The notes beneath the pieces were generated by a model, which was not told where the DNA came from, ran no database searches, and saw nothing but the letters and a program-made list of their open reading frames with translations. Source: Aquicella siphonis (lineage in GTDB: Bacteria; Pseudomonadota; Gammaproteobacteria; DSM-16500). From it: 64,000 nucleotides of DNA. Below, piece by piece: positions 26,025 to 35,434 of the stretch. Position 1 is the stretch's first letter; each line of letters begins with the position of its first letter. A program made the translations under genes and the position numbers. The DNA is taken from contig NZ_LR699119.1 in assembly GCF_902459485.1 (NCBI RefSeq), forward strand, positions 62,001-126,000, in the 5' to 3' direction.

Positions 26025-27323
26025 ATGAATTCAAAAGTTCATAGCGGTTTGATACGAGCACTTGGACTGGGCGCCTTAATTATCTATGGCGTAGGCGATA
26101 TCCTGGGTGCAGGAATTTATGCTCTCGTGGGAAAAATTGCAGGTCATGCGGGCCCCTTGACGTGGCTGTCTTTCGCTATTGCAATGGCTATCGTATTTCT
26201 TACCGCACTTAGTTACAGCGAGCTCGGCAGCCGTATTCCAAGAAGCGGCGGCGTTTCGGTATATGTTCAAGAAGCTTTTGATCGTAAGTGGTTATCGATT
26301 TGTGTAGGTTTACTCCTTTTCAGCGCGACTGTTTTCTCCATGTCAACCTTATCGCAAGCGTTTGCAGGTTATATAAAAGGCATAGGGTTTAATTTACCAA
26401 ATTGGTTAGACGTCTTTGGGTTTTTTGTCATTCTATTAATAATTAATGTGCGCGGAATTAAACAATCTTCGGTAGCTAATATCATAAGTACTACTATTGA
26501 AGTAAGCGGGTTATTCATTGTATTAGGTTGTGGATTTTGGTATTTATTTAAGTCAGAACATCAAGCTATTGCTATGTCATCTGAAGCAATGCCTGGTATG
26601 GTAGATATATTTCAAGGAGCTGCCTTAGCGTTTTTTGCTTTCACGGGTTTTGAAGATATTGCCAATGTGGCGGAGGAAGTAAAACAACCAGAGAGAAATA
26701 TACCGCGCGCTATACTGTCTTCTCTTGGCATCGCTGGTGTTTTATATTTAACAGTAAGCTGGGCAGCTACCGCAATTATTCCTGGGAACGTGCTTAATCA
26801 ATCAGAGGCACCCTTGTTAGATGTCGTCAGAAAATCTTATCCGGCAATGCCCATTTATATTTTTTCACTCATTGCGATTTTTGCGGTTTTTAATACGACA
26901 TTATTAAATTATATCACGGCATCACGCTTACTATATGGTATGTCAGAATCGCGTTTATTACCGAAATTTTTGCAAACCGTACATGGTAAATATCATACAC
27001 CTTATATTGCAATTCTTTTGATATTTCCATTGGTTCTTGGACTAGGTTTAGTAGGCACATTAAAAGAACTGGCAAGTTCAACAAGTGCAATCGTGTTAGT
27101 CGTGTTTTCGTTTAGTAATATTGCGTTGATAAAAATCAAGTTGGCAAAGAAAAAAATAGACGCCAAAACATTTCAAATTCCTATGATAATTCCCTGGCTA
27201 GCCGTCATATTAAATGTGATTGCGATTAGCTTCCTGCCATTTCGCAGCCTCATTCCAGCGGCAATTTTTATTTGTGTGGGATTAATCATAAGCTGGGTAT
27301 CAATAAAATTTTTTCCTACCTGA
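26025..27323 (+). CDS. APC-superfamily amino acid permease
   Basis: The ATG at 26025 is preceded by AAGGA at a seven-base spacing and gives 432 residues; an ATG nine codons upstream lacks a ribosome site. The protein has about 12 membrane segments. The N-terminal GLGALIIYGVGDILGAGIYA is the APC substrate-binding helix with its broken GxG segment; AFFAFTGFEDIANVAEEVKQ is the consensus helix 6 region, followed by PERNIPRAI. It probably exchanges or imports amino acids or polyamines at the inner membrane. Base composition is visibly more AT-rich than the neighbouring housekeeping genes, and a broken acetyltransferase and transposase lie beside it, which points to acquisition by transfer. Confidence 0.9.
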   Translation: MNSKVHSGLIRALGLGALIIYGVGDILGAGIYALVGKIAGHAGPLTWLSFAIAMAIVFLTALSYSELGSRIPRSGGVSVYVQEAFDRKWLSICVGLLLFSATVFSMSTLSQAFAGYIKGIGFNLPNWLDVFGFFVILLIINVRGIKQSSVANIISTTIEVSGLFIVLGCGFWYLFKSEHQAIAMSSEAMPGMVDIFQGAALAFFAFTGFEDIANVAEEVKQPERNIPRAILSSLGIAGVLYLTVSWAATAIIPGNVLNQSEAPLLDVVRKSYPAMPIYIFSLIAIFAVFNTTLLNYITASRLLYGMSESRLLPKFLQTVHGKYHTPYIAILLIFPLVLGLGLVGTLKELASSTSAIVLVVFSFSNIALIKIKLAKKKIDAKTFQIPMIIPWLAVILNVIAISFLPFRSLIPAAIFICVGLIISWVSIKFFPT

Positions 27324-27502
27324 ACTAAATGAGCGTCTTGTCGAATATTATAAAAAACCATTTAAAACGTTTTTGTAAAAAATGCTTAAAATCTAGCTCT
27401 ATTCTTGCCGATTTAATGTTTGCTTAATATTTGAGGTGCATAGTGTCGTATTAATGGATTTTAATGCGATAAACATATGTCACGTCAGCAAGGAGCTAAG
27501 TC

Positions 27503-27637
27503 ATGTTAAGGAAGAAATTAATAGTATTAATGGTTGAAAAAACTCATATCGAGTTAAATGATCTTGAAGTAATAGAAGAAATTTTATTGGCGAGTAAAAC
27601 TAGAGAATATCTTCAGCGCCATCCGCAGGATCTGTAA
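27503..27637 (+). CDS. Small unknown ORF (44 aa)
   Basis: ATG to TAA encodes 44 residues (MLRKKLIVLMVEKTHIELND continuing to LQRHPQDL). The main support is an excellent ribosome site, AAGGAG, eight bases before the ATG. The product is amphipathic, with a hydrophobic start and an acidic helix. I do not recognise it; it could be a small regulator or an antitoxin-like relic. It lies between the permease and the transposase remnant, in the same AT-rich island. Confidence 0.45.
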   Translation: MLRKKLIVLMVEKTHIELNDLEVIEEILLASKTREYLQRHPQDL

Positions 27638-27712
27638 ATAATCTTGTGTAATTAGCCATAGTGTATAATCTGTTCGTTCCATGAGGAGCGGACAATTATA
27701 AAGAGAAAAACT

Positions 27713-28144
27713 ATGCCTAAAAATATAGATGAATTGATTAAAGAAATAGTAAGCACCTGTAAGACACAGGAAGATTTTAAGGTAAAGACCGATAAAGGCA
27801 TTATCAATAAATCGGTTTATCTGGCGTTAGGGGTCAATGTCAGCAGCAATAAGGAGCTGCTCGGAATGTGGATCAGCCAAAATGAAGGCGCCAAATTCTG
27901 GCTGAATGTGTTAACTGACCTGAAAAATCGCGGCCTGGATGAAATATTCATTGCTTGCGTTGATGGCCTGACGGGGCTCCCTAAGGCGATTGAAACGGTT
28001 TATCCTCATGCGAAAGTGCAGCTATGCATTGTCCATAAAATCCGTCAGTCGCTCTCCTGTGTCAGCTGGAAAGAGCGTAAAATCCTTGCCGCTGACCTCA
28101 AGGAAATCCGAACAGTTTTATTTCTTCCTGAGTTTTTAGCTTGA
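27713..28144 (+). pseudogene. IS256 (mutator-type) transposase, internally deleted and truncated
   Basis: The central part, NKSVYLALGVNVSSNKELLG, then GMWISQNEGAKFWLNVLTDL, IACVDGLTGLPKAI and VQLCIVHKIRQSL, is the conserved core of IS256-family transposases including the second catalytic Asp (in CVDGL). The usual N-terminal 150 or so residues are replaced by a short stub that jumps straight into the core at VKTDKGIINK, and the protein ends after AADLKEIRTV with an unrelated tail, so the C-terminal catalytic Glu is missing. A TATAAT at 27664-27669 precedes the frame. I see no paired terminal repeats. Confidence 0.8.
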
Positions 28145-28205
28145 TAATGCGCATATTGTCGGCATGAATAGGATATGCAGCTAATGATCAAATTAACTAA
28201 TGCAT

Positions 28206-31200
28206 CTAATGACGGTTTTTATAACTGCTTTCTGAATCTTTAGAATGATCGGTTGCTAATTTGTCCTGTTTTTTACTTCTGAATAGTGATGTCACCAGTT
28301 TTATAGGATTGCGTATGACCTTGCCTTTGTGGGGAACTTTCCGTTTATCCTGTTGATGACCTGCGTCCAGTTTGGATGCCGCCTCGGAAGTTGGCTTGAC
28401 GGGTGTGACAGGCTTTGGATGTGTAATAGGTGACGGTTGGTGTGTGTCAAATTGACGGTCTTTCACATTCATGCCATACAGTTCAGCGCGCCAATCATTA
28501 TAAACTTTTCTTGCTTCGGGATCTTTTGATGTATTCATTTTTTCACGTATTGCCTCATCCAATGTTTCCTTGAATTCCTTACAATCTTTTGCAATATCAA
28601 ACGGGGTTTGTTTCTGAGCATTATTGGATGACAGTAACGGATCAGCGCCTCGTCTTATAAGGTTATTTGCCAAAAGATTCAGTTCATCTGCTAATTCACG
28701 ATTTCCTGCTTTACTTGCAGCCGCGGCTCGTTCAGCAAGGTGATGAAACAATGTTTTTCCATCGGCATCATAAGAGTCTATTAATTTACACATGGATTCA
28801 TTATTCATAAAATAAGTATCAATTTCATTAAGATCTTTTGCATCTCCGGATTTCATCATTTCCCAGATGGCTGGCGGTATGACGGTTCCGCCCTTGTTAT
28901 CCCATGACGGGTCGATTTGCGGCTGTGGTTCGGGTTTGGCAAGAGAAGCCTGTTTTGCCTCTATCTGGCGGGAAATCACATCAAGTCGTTGTTCGACATT
29001 TTGTTTGAAATCAGCATTAATGAGTTCAACAATTTTGTCAAACTTGCCAGAGTCAATTGCATTTTGGTTCTCTTTAGTGAGAGGGAATGTGGAAAGTTGA
29101 CCGCGGCGTTTCAATAGATGTTCATGGATTTGAATCAGTTCGGGGTTTGTAGCATCATTTTGTAGTAATCCTTCACATTTTTGTAATGCAAGGTTAACTT
29201 GTACTTGCATATCCTGCCATCGCGCATACTGGCTTTTTGGTTGCGTAGAAACCGGGCTGACGGAATCTGCGCCGGACACGGCTTCTGGCTGTGCTTTCCC
29301 TTTTGCGCTCACGCCTGCGCGATGTTGCTTCTCCAGTGCTGCGGCATTGACAGCAATGGCTTGCAGCATGGCTTCGCCATTTTTAACCTGCGTGGCATCA
29401 AGGGATGATTTTTTCACTGGGTCAAGGAATTCATTATATAAAAATTGAATATCTTGCCGGGTTAGTTGTCGGGGGCCTGTATCAGCGGTAAATTGGATGT
29501 TGGCGGCTGACAGGGTATTTTCAACATTTTTCAAGGCCTTGATAATGCTTTCTGGCGGTTGTTGATTGTATTTCGCCAATGCCTCAAACGGGGTCGGCGG
29601 CGGTGCTTTGCGCTGTTGTTGAGGCTTCTTCGTAGAAGTTGGAGTTGCTCCGCTGGGGGATTGGACGCGGGCAGCGCTGCTTTGTTGTACCTGTTCCATT
29701 TTTTTTGCCTGCTCCATTTCCAGACTGTTTAATTGGGTGATGCTGTCCCTGTATGCTTCCAGCACGCGTACCAGTTTGATTTCCTCATGTTTAACCGAGC
29801 TGACAAGCGAGGTTGCATCTTTATGCCGCTTTTGCAGGATAGGATTATCAGCTTTGTTTTCGAGTAAGCGATTTATGTATTGGTATTTCTCCTCAGTTGT
29901 GCTCAGCAAGGTGAGTGTTCCAATCACGCCAAAAATGAATTTCTGACGTTCAATACCAATAGTGGAAGTGTCGTGTTGCAGAGAATTCCGGTATTCAAGC
30001 AAGCCAATCCATTTGTCAGTCAGGTCACGGCGGGCTTGTTCCATAGGCGAAACTTTGAGTTCTGCATCAGGTGTGAGTAATTGACCATATACTTCCTTTA
30101 TAAGTGCAACCACTGTTGTATCCTGGTTTTTCATTTCCCTCACATTGATTTTTGCCTGATGGTGCGTGGTCAGCCAGGAGCTGGTCATCTGTTCATGCAG
30201 ATAAATCATCATGTCTTCGGTTTTGCCGCAAAGGTGCATATTTAGCATTTTTGCGGTGACTTCTTTTAGTGCCTCATAACGACGGTTTATAATTTTATCG
30301 TTTCCGCGAAGATCATCATCCTTGACACCAGGATTTCGATCTTTAATTTCTTTTACGCGTTCAGCCAGTTCTGCCTGGTACTCAAGAAGTTGTGCATAAG
30401 CAGGAGCAGCGGCAATAAGCTGTTGTTTTGCCTCTTCGCGCGGGGCTTCAGTATAGCTTTTAGAGGCTTTTAACATCTTTGCTGCAGCATCAGAAAGTTT
30501 TCTTGATAAACTCTGCGTCGCTTGTGAAGCCGGATCAGAGGCTTTGCTGTTCAATTTAATTCGCTCTGATTTGGTCACTTTAAATTCAGGATTTTTAATT
30601 TCTATGACGATTTCTTCGAATGCCTTTTTGACAGTATCCAGTTCTTTCGGATAACCTTGCGGATATTGATTTATAATATGACCAACACCATTAAGATAAT
30701 TTTGAATTGCCTCTAGATAGAGATCCTTGTTTTCCTTGTCTATGGATTTCGTTATAGCTGACTCAAGTTCTTTGGTGAGAGCAAGAAGTTCAGCTTTCAC
30801 ATTCAGGATTTTCATGTTTTCAACCAGCTCGGGAAAATTGGCGGGATTTACGGCCGGTATGACTTTGGCTTGGTCTATTGCATTTCCGAATGGCTGATAT
30901 GCTTGATCATATACCTCTTTTACCAATTTCAAATTTTTCTGCTCTTGAGCATTTCGCTGTTGTTTCAGGGATAAGGCGTGGTCACTCAATTTTCTTTCAG
31001 TTGCATCTAGATCAACAACAGGGTGGTCATTCAAAAGACCTTTCAGTATGCTTTCGATTTGTTCTTGCTCATCCTTCTTGTAGTCAGAATGTGAGCTTTC
31101 CAGAATCAAAAGCGGTTTTCCCTTTTTAGTTGCCAATGCCTTGTCCACATCTTCCAAGGTCAAGCCGCGCTCACTTAACAAATCCTTTAGGCTTTCGATA

Positions 31201-32117
31201 ATAGCCTGCATTTCCGCATCAGGACCCTCTTTTGTGGATTTGCTTGCGCGCTTCTGTTGAAGGGCGGCCAAGTCTTTTTTGAGAGAGGCAAAATCTCTGT
31301 CATTTAGATTTTTCTTGGCTTCCTCTAGCACATCACTATCCGCGGGCTCGCGTATTTGCTTTATTAGTTTGATTTTCTCTTCTGTATTTAAATAGGCGAA
31401 TAGCATGGCATCACTATGCCCGGCCATGCAGACGCCGATACGCCGCATTAATATGTTAATATTCGGGATTTTATGGCCCTGAAATTTTGTCGTCTCTGCT
31501 TCCAGGATTTCATCTGTTGAGATGTCGCCTTTATATAATCCGCGCAGTTTTTCCATTGCTTTTGATGCTTCTGGTGAAAGACCATATAAGCCCTCATCAG
31601 TTCTGAACAATTGATAAACGCCATCCATATGTAATCCGGAGTAAATGGCCTGGGCGCCGAAGAAGTTGCCTGATTTAGTCATTTCCTCCGCAATAAAAAT
31701 ATAGCGTTCAATCGTCTGTCTTCTAATTTCAGGATCTTCAATGCTCAGGATCTTCCATTTGATACCTTCAGAAAGATTACTGGAGGCAACAGCGATATGT
31801 TTTGCCAGATCTTCAATATCCCCCGGTTTCTTGACATCTTCAATTTTGAGAGTATTGAAAGCTGTTTCAGCAGCATGTGTTAATGTGGTGGCATATACAT
31901 CAATAATCCTGCCCTGCATTTCCGCGACTTTTTCTCTAAGCTGCGGATTTGACCCCAGCAATTGTTTTGTCTCTGGCCGGCTTAAGGCTTGATCAAACTG
32001 ACTGATCAAAGCGTTCATATCGCCTTGTCTTTGGTCAGGAGGAGAGGCGAGAAAGGATTCCAGCTGCTGAATGATATCTTGAATGCCAGACGTTGTTTGG
32101 GATTGTGTAGAAGTCAT
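28206..32117 (-). CDS. Large RasGEF-like protein with C-terminal ankyrin repeats; probable effector
   Basis: The 1303-residue protein starts at an ATG with GAGGAGGGG upstream. Residues about 75-270 read like a RasGEF (Cdc25) domain: SEGIKWKILSIEDPEIRRQT, IERYIFIAEEMTKSGNFFGA and QAIYSGLHMDGVYQL correspond to the family pattern IxKFIxIA...NxFxxxAIxSGL...VxRL, with a later KIPNINILMRRIG segment. The middle 800 residues are charged helix with a Pro/Gln-rich linker (KKPQQQRKAPPPTP). Near residues 1113-1175, DADGKTLFHHLAER, LIRRGADPLLSSNNA and QTPFDIAKD form one or two ankyrin repeats. The tail is basic, then Ser/Lys/Asp-rich. RasGEF and ankyrin modules are typical of Legionella effectors, so activation of a host small GTPase is the leading inference. 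Confidence 0.78.
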   Translation of the reverse strand: MTSTQSQTTSGIQDIIQQLESFLASPPDQRQGDMNALISQFDQALSRPETKQLLGSNPQLREKVAEMQGRIIDVYATTLTHAAETAFNTLKIEDVKKPGDIEDLAKHIAVASSNLSEGIKWKILSIEDPEIRRQTIERYIFIAEEMTKSGNFFGAQAIYSGLHMDGVYQLFRTDEGLYGLSPEASKAMEKLRGLYKGDISTDEILEAETTKFQGHKIPNINILMRRIGVCMAGHSDAMLFAYLNTEEKIKLIKQIREPADSDVLEEAKKNLNDRDFASLKKDLAALQQKRASKSTKEGPDAEMQAIIESLKDLLSERGLTLEDVDKALATKKGKPLLILESSHSDYKKDEQEQIESILKGLLNDHPVVDLDATERKLSDHALSLKQQRNAQEQKNLKLVKEVYDQAYQPFGNAIDQAKVIPAVNPANFPELVENMKILNVKAELLALTKELESAITKSIDKENKDLYLEAIQNYLNGVGHIINQYPQGYPKELDTVKKAFEEIVIEIKNPEFKVTKSERIKLNSKASDPASQATQSLSRKLSDAAAKMLKASKSYTEAPREEAKQQLIAAAPAYAQLLEYQAELAERVKEIKDRNPGVKDDDLRGNDKIINRRYEALKEVTAKMLNMHLCGKTEDMMIYLHEQMTSSWLTTHHQAKINVREMKNQDTTVVALIKEVYGQLLTPDAELKVSPMEQARRDLTDKWIGLLEYRNSLQHDTSTIGIERQKFIFGVIGTLTLLSTTEEKYQYINRLLENKADNPILQKRHKDATSLVSSVKHEEIKLVRVLEAYRDSITQLNSLEMEQAKKMEQVQQSSAARVQSPSGATPTSTKKPQQQRKAPPPTPFEALAKYNQQPPESIIKALKNVENTLSAANIQFTADTGPRQLTRQDIQFLYNEFLDPVKKSSLDATQVKNGEAMLQAIAVNAAALEKQHRAGVSAKGKAQPEAVSGADSVSPVSTQPKSQYARWQDMQVQVNLALQKCEGLLQNDATNPELIQIHEHLLKRRGQLSTFPLTKENQNAIDSGKFDKIVELINADFKQNVEQRLDVISRQIEAKQASLAKPEPQPQIDPSWDNKGGTVIPPAIWEMMKSGDAKDLNEIDTYFMNNESMCKLIDSYDADGKTLFHHLAERAAAASKAGNRELADELNLLANNLIRRGADPLLSSNNAQKQTPFDIAKDCKEFKETLDEAIREKMNTSKDPEARKVYNDWRAELYGMNVKDRQFDTHQPSPITHPKPVTPVKPTSEAASKLDAGHQQDKRKVPHKGKVIRNPIKLVTSLFRSKKQDKLATDHSKDSESSYKNRH

Positions 32118-32505
32118 TACTTTCCCCTCCTCATTGCTATGTGATAACCATATGATTATTATAAATATTTTTTATTTTACTTTAATCGTATTCATGCTTA
32201 TCAGTTATAACTATGAATACCTTACACTTCAGTATAGTAAGTAAATGGAGTTTTGCCTTATATCTACATTAACTGCTGATCACATCCTGACATATTTGAA
32301 TTATCCTGATAATTCAATCATCTTATCTTCGCGGTAGCGGATAAATACTATCAAGCTATTGATAATTATTATATTTATATCTTTTCCCTTGCTGTTTTGG
32401 CGGATATTCGAGGGTCAAATGAATAAAGCGGCAGGTTCATTGTGACAGCCTGTAATAAAAAAAGCTAAAATGAAATATCAGACCAATGGAATGAGATGCC
32501 ATTAC
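32118..32505. other. AT-rich divergent intergenic region
   Basis: This gap separates the divergent starts of the RasGEF-like gene and the polyhydroxyalkanoate cassette. On the minus strand a TATAAT (plus coordinates 32158-32163) lies 40 bp before the RasGEF-like start without a good -35. On the plus side TTGTGA (32440-32445) is a possible weak -35. No ORF of substance is present. Confidence 0.45.
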
Positions 32506-33918
32506 ATGGAATACCTTGAAAACCGCACCTTCGATGAAATCCAGATAGGCGATACCGACAGCCTGACGCGGACTCTTACTGAAAAAGACATACAGGTTTT
32601 CGCCATCATGTCGGGCGACATTAATCCTGCGCATGTCGATATTGAATATGCGCAAAGCGACATGTTTCATAAAATCATCGGTCACGGCATGTGGGGCGGC
32701 GCGCTGATTTCCACGGTGCTGGGAACTCAACTGCCCGGTCCCGGAACCATTTATGTGGGTCAAACAATCCGCTTCAAGAGGCCGGTGGGAATCGGCGATA
32801 CCCTGACAGTGAAGGTCACGGCCACGGAAAAGAATCCGGAAAAAAAACGTGTAACATTTGCGTGTGAAGTGCGCAACCAGGATAATGACATGGTCATGGA
32901 AGGCCAGGCCGAAGTGGTCGCGCCCGTCAAAAAAATCCGCCGTTTGAAAGCCGTGCTGCCGCATATCGCATTGCGCCGGCCTTATTCTCTGTTTGATCCT
33001 TATCTGACAGAGGCAAAAAAGATTGGTCCCTTGCGCGCGGGTGTCATCCATCCCGTGCATGCCAAGATCATAGAAGCGGTGCATGACGCGCAGCGGTCAG
33101 GTTTTATCATTCCGGTCCTGATGGGAAAGAAGGAATTGATCCTGCGCGCGGCGCAGGAGGCTGAAATCGATGTCAGTGATTATGAAATCATTGACGTGGA
33201 ACACAGTCATCTTGCCGCGGTAAAAGCCATCGCGCTTGCGCGCAGCGGCGAGGTGGGCATGCTGGTGCGCGGCGGCGTTACCAAGGAAGAATTGCTGCAT
33301 GCCATGCAAAAGCCTGACAAAGGACTGATGACGGAGCGGCACATGAGTTATGTTCTGGTGCTGGATGTTCCGACGTATCCCAAGGCGCTGATCTTAACGG
33401 ACCCCATGGTGAATGTGGATCCCGGTCTGGAAGTCAAACGCGGCATCACACAAAACGCCATTGATTTCGCCAAGGCGCTGGGAGTGGAACAACCCAAAGT
33501 TGCCATATTGGCGGGCATGGATAATGTAAGTCCGGCGATGCGTTCCACGGTGGATGCCGCGGGGCTTTGCAAAATGGCAGAGCGCGGACAAATCAAAGGC
33601 GGCATTCTGGATGGGCCGCTGACTTTTGATAACGTGATTTCAGCAGAAGTGGCCCAGTCCAAGGGCATCACTTCGCCAGTGATTGGCGATGCCGATATTC
33701 TGGTGGTGCCAAGCGTGGAGACGGGCAATATTCTGGCGGAACAGCTGGAATATCTCGCTGAATCCCGTAACGCGGGATTATTGCTGGGAAGCCGTGTTCC
33801 CGTTTTAATGAGCCGCATTAACGATGTTTATTCCAGCACTGTTGCATGCGCGCTGGCCATTTTAAGCGTGGATCATCATAAGAAGGAAGCGGTCAAATTG
33901 TCTAAGGAGTTGTCATGA
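32506..33918 (+). CDS. MaoC-type enoyl-CoA hydratase fused to phosphate acetyl/butyryltransferase
   Basis: The ATG at 32506 (MEYLENRTFDEIQIGDT) fits the family start better than an ATG 12 codons upstream that has no ribosome site. Residues 1-135 are a MaoC hot-dog hydratase with the hydratase-2 signature FAIMSGDINPAHVDIEYA (catalytic Asp and His). Residues about 155-470 are a phosphotransacylase (HPVHAKIIEAVHDA, LILTDPMVNVDPGLEVKRGI, AILAGMDNVSPAMRSTVDA, GDADILVVPSVETGNIL). The hydratase makes (R)-3-hydroxyacyl-CoA from enoyl-CoA; the second domain exchanges acyl groups between CoA and phosphate. The gene overlaps phaE by four bases, which ties it to polyhydroxyalkanoate synthesis as a PhaJ-like precursor supplier. 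Confidence 0.92.
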   Translation: MEYLENRTFDEIQIGDTDSLTRTLTEKDIQVFAIMSGDINPAHVDIEYAQSDMFHKIIGHGMWGGALISTVLGTQLPGPGTIYVGQTIRFKRPVGIGDTLTVKVTATEKNPEKKRVTFACEVRNQDNDMVMEGQAEVVAPVKKIRRLKAVLPHIALRRPYSLFDPYLTEAKKIGPLRAGVIHPVHAKIIEAVHDAQRSGFIIPVLMGKKELILRAAQEAEIDVSDYEIIDVEHSHLAAVKAIALARSGEVGMLVRGGVTKEELLHAMQKPDKGLMTERHMSYVLVLDVPTYPKALILTDPMVNVDPGLEVKRGITQNAIDFAKALGVEQPKVAILAGMDNVSPAMRSTVDAAGLCKMAERGQIKGGILDGPLTFDNVISAEVAQSKGITSPVIGDADILVVPSVETGNILAEQLEYLAESRNAGLLLGSRVPVLMSRINDVYSSTVACALAILSVDHHKKEAVKLSKELS

Positions 33919-34388
33919 ACAAAGGAAAAAAGGAAACAAAATTTAATTTTGACACAAACTGGTACGATCTATGGATGAAACAGAGCAAGGATTTTTTTGA
34001 CAGCGCGGATAAAAATCTGCGCGGAATGTTTGAGCAGGGTTCAAGACCCAATCCTGAAGATCATATGCAGCAAATCAATCAATGGCTGGAAGCATTGAAG
34101 AGCCAATGGCAGTACGCAAACCTGAATGAACAACAAAAAGCCTATGAGAATTACTGGAAAATGATGTCAAAAATGTGTTCTGACGCATCGGACATGATGG
34201 TGCAGCAATGGATACAGCGAAACAAACAGGATAATCCGGTGAATAGCGTGCGCGACCTTTATGAGTTGTGGCTGAATTGCTGCAATGAAGTGTATAACAA
34301 AGGCATGCATTCCAAATCCTTCCAGGATGCTTATGGCGACATGATGAATGCAACCATTCACTTTTGGAAATCCGTGTTGCAGAAATGA
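33915..34388 (+). CDS. phaE: Class III polyhydroxyalkanoate synthase subunit PhaE (short form)
   Basis: The 157-residue protein is rich in Trp, Met and Asn. Its C-terminal part, SVRDLYELWLNCCNEVYNKG and then FQDAYGDMMNATIHFWKS, matches the conserved end of PhaE, the non-catalytic partner of class III PHA synthases. It is clearly shorter than typical PhaE, nearer to the size of the Bacillus PhaR subunit. Its ATG lies in an ATGA overlap with the upstream gene and has a strong AAGGAG. Its own stop overlaps the phaC start, so all three genes are translationally coupled. PhaE is needed with PhaC for polymerisation at the granule surface. Confidence 0.85.
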   Translation: MNKGKKETKFNFDTNWYDLWMKQSKDFFDSADKNLRGMFEQGSRPNPEDHMQQINQWLEALKSQWQYANLNEQQKAYENYWKMMSKMCSDASDMMVQQWIQRNKQDNPVNSVRDLYELWLNCCNEVYNKGMHSKSFQDAYGDMMNATIHFWKSVLQK

Positions 34389-35434
34389 CAGGAATCGGGC
34401 GGTACATCATGAAGGACGATGTCGTCTTTCTGGAAAAGACAGCGAAAGGACTGTTTGAGCTGTCGCAGGTTCATAAGCTTGAATATCAGTATAATACGCG
34501 AAAAAAAGTGTATGAATGCGGAAAGGTGAAATTGTATCACTATCAGCCTAAGGAAAAAAAACCGCATTCCATACCCGTTTTAGTGGTATTCGCGACGGTC
34601 AACCGGCCTGAAATCCTGGATTTGTTTCCTGACCATTCATTTATCGGGGGGTTGCTGGATAACGGGATGGATGTCTATTTGCTTGATTGGGGATATCCGG
34701 ACGCGGGTGATTACGCCATTTCCATCAATGATTACATCACTCATTACCTGCATCTCTGTGTGCAGCAGGTCATCGAGCGTTCGCGTCAGCCGCGCATTAA
34801 CCTGGCGGGCATTTGTCAGGGCGGGCTGATATGTCTATGTTATTCCATACTCTTTCAAACCATCAAAAAGCTGGTCTTGATTTCAGCGCCTGTTGATTTT
34901 CAAACGGAAGACAATGTAATTGGCAAGATTTTTAAAAAAATTGATGTGGAAGCGTTGATTCGTCTGACCGGGAATATTCCAGGAATGTGGCTGACCCAGT
35001 TTTTCATATCATTACGCCCCTTTGAACTGGTGGGAAAAAAATATCTGCGTTATCTGGATAAAATTGAAGACAAGAGTCTGACGGAACGTTTTCTCCGTGT
35101 GGAAAAATGGCTTTATGACGCGCCTGATCAAACCGCCGCTTCGTTTAGAAGCTTAATCAGTGATTTTTATCAGCGCAACAAACTTGTCAAGGGGACGTAT
35201 CAAGTAAACGGTAAACGCATTAAACTGAAAAACCTGGCCGTCCCGGTTTTTAATGTCATGGCGAGCGAAGATGAAATTGTGCCGGTCAGCGCCACGCGTG
35301 TATTAAAGGATTATGTCGATCCCAGCCTTTATATCGAAAAACTCTATCCCAGCGGCCACATAGGCATTTACATCAGCGACAGAGTGGGAAAATCCATGCC
35401 TCATGATATCGCAGTCTGGTTAAAGGATATCTGA
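34385..35434 (+). CDS. phaC: Class III polyhydroxyalkanoate synthase catalytic subunit PhaC
   Basis: From the ATG at 34385 (ATGA overlap with phaE) the protein has 349 residues. An alpha/beta-hydrolase fold carries the synthase box GICQGG with catalytic Cys144 in place of the lipase serine, Asp296 in ASEDEIVP and His325 in SGHIG. This spacing is within six residues of the published triad of the Allochromatium vinosum class III enzyme (C149, D302, H331), which supports both the class and the start codon. It polymerises (R)-3-hydroxyacyl-CoA into storage polyester. phaA and phaB are not nearby, so monomers must come from the MaoC fusion upstream or from genes elsewhere. Confidence 0.95.
   Translation: MTGIGRYIMKDDVVFLEKTAKGLFELSQVHKLEYQYNTRKKVYECGKVKLYHYQPKEKKPHSIPVLVVFATVNRPEILDLFPDHSFIGGLLDNGMDVYLLDWGYPDAGDYAISINDYITHYLHLCVQQVIERSRQPRINLAGICQGGLICLCYSILFQTIKKLVLISAPVDFQTEDNVIGKIFKKIDVEALIRLTGNIPGMWLTQFFISLRPFELVGKKYLRYLDKIEDKSLTERFLRVEKWLYDAPDQTAASFRSLISDFYQRNKLVKGTYQVNGKRIKLKNLAVPVFNVMASEDEIVPVSATRVLKDYVDPSLYIEKLYPSGHIGIYISDRVGKSMPHDIAVWLKDI

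Noticed and set aside
27713-28144. Intact IS256 transposase gene
   Set aside because: It is about one third of the usual length, lacks the N-terminal domain and the C-terminal catalytic Glu, and has no paired terminal inverted repeats.
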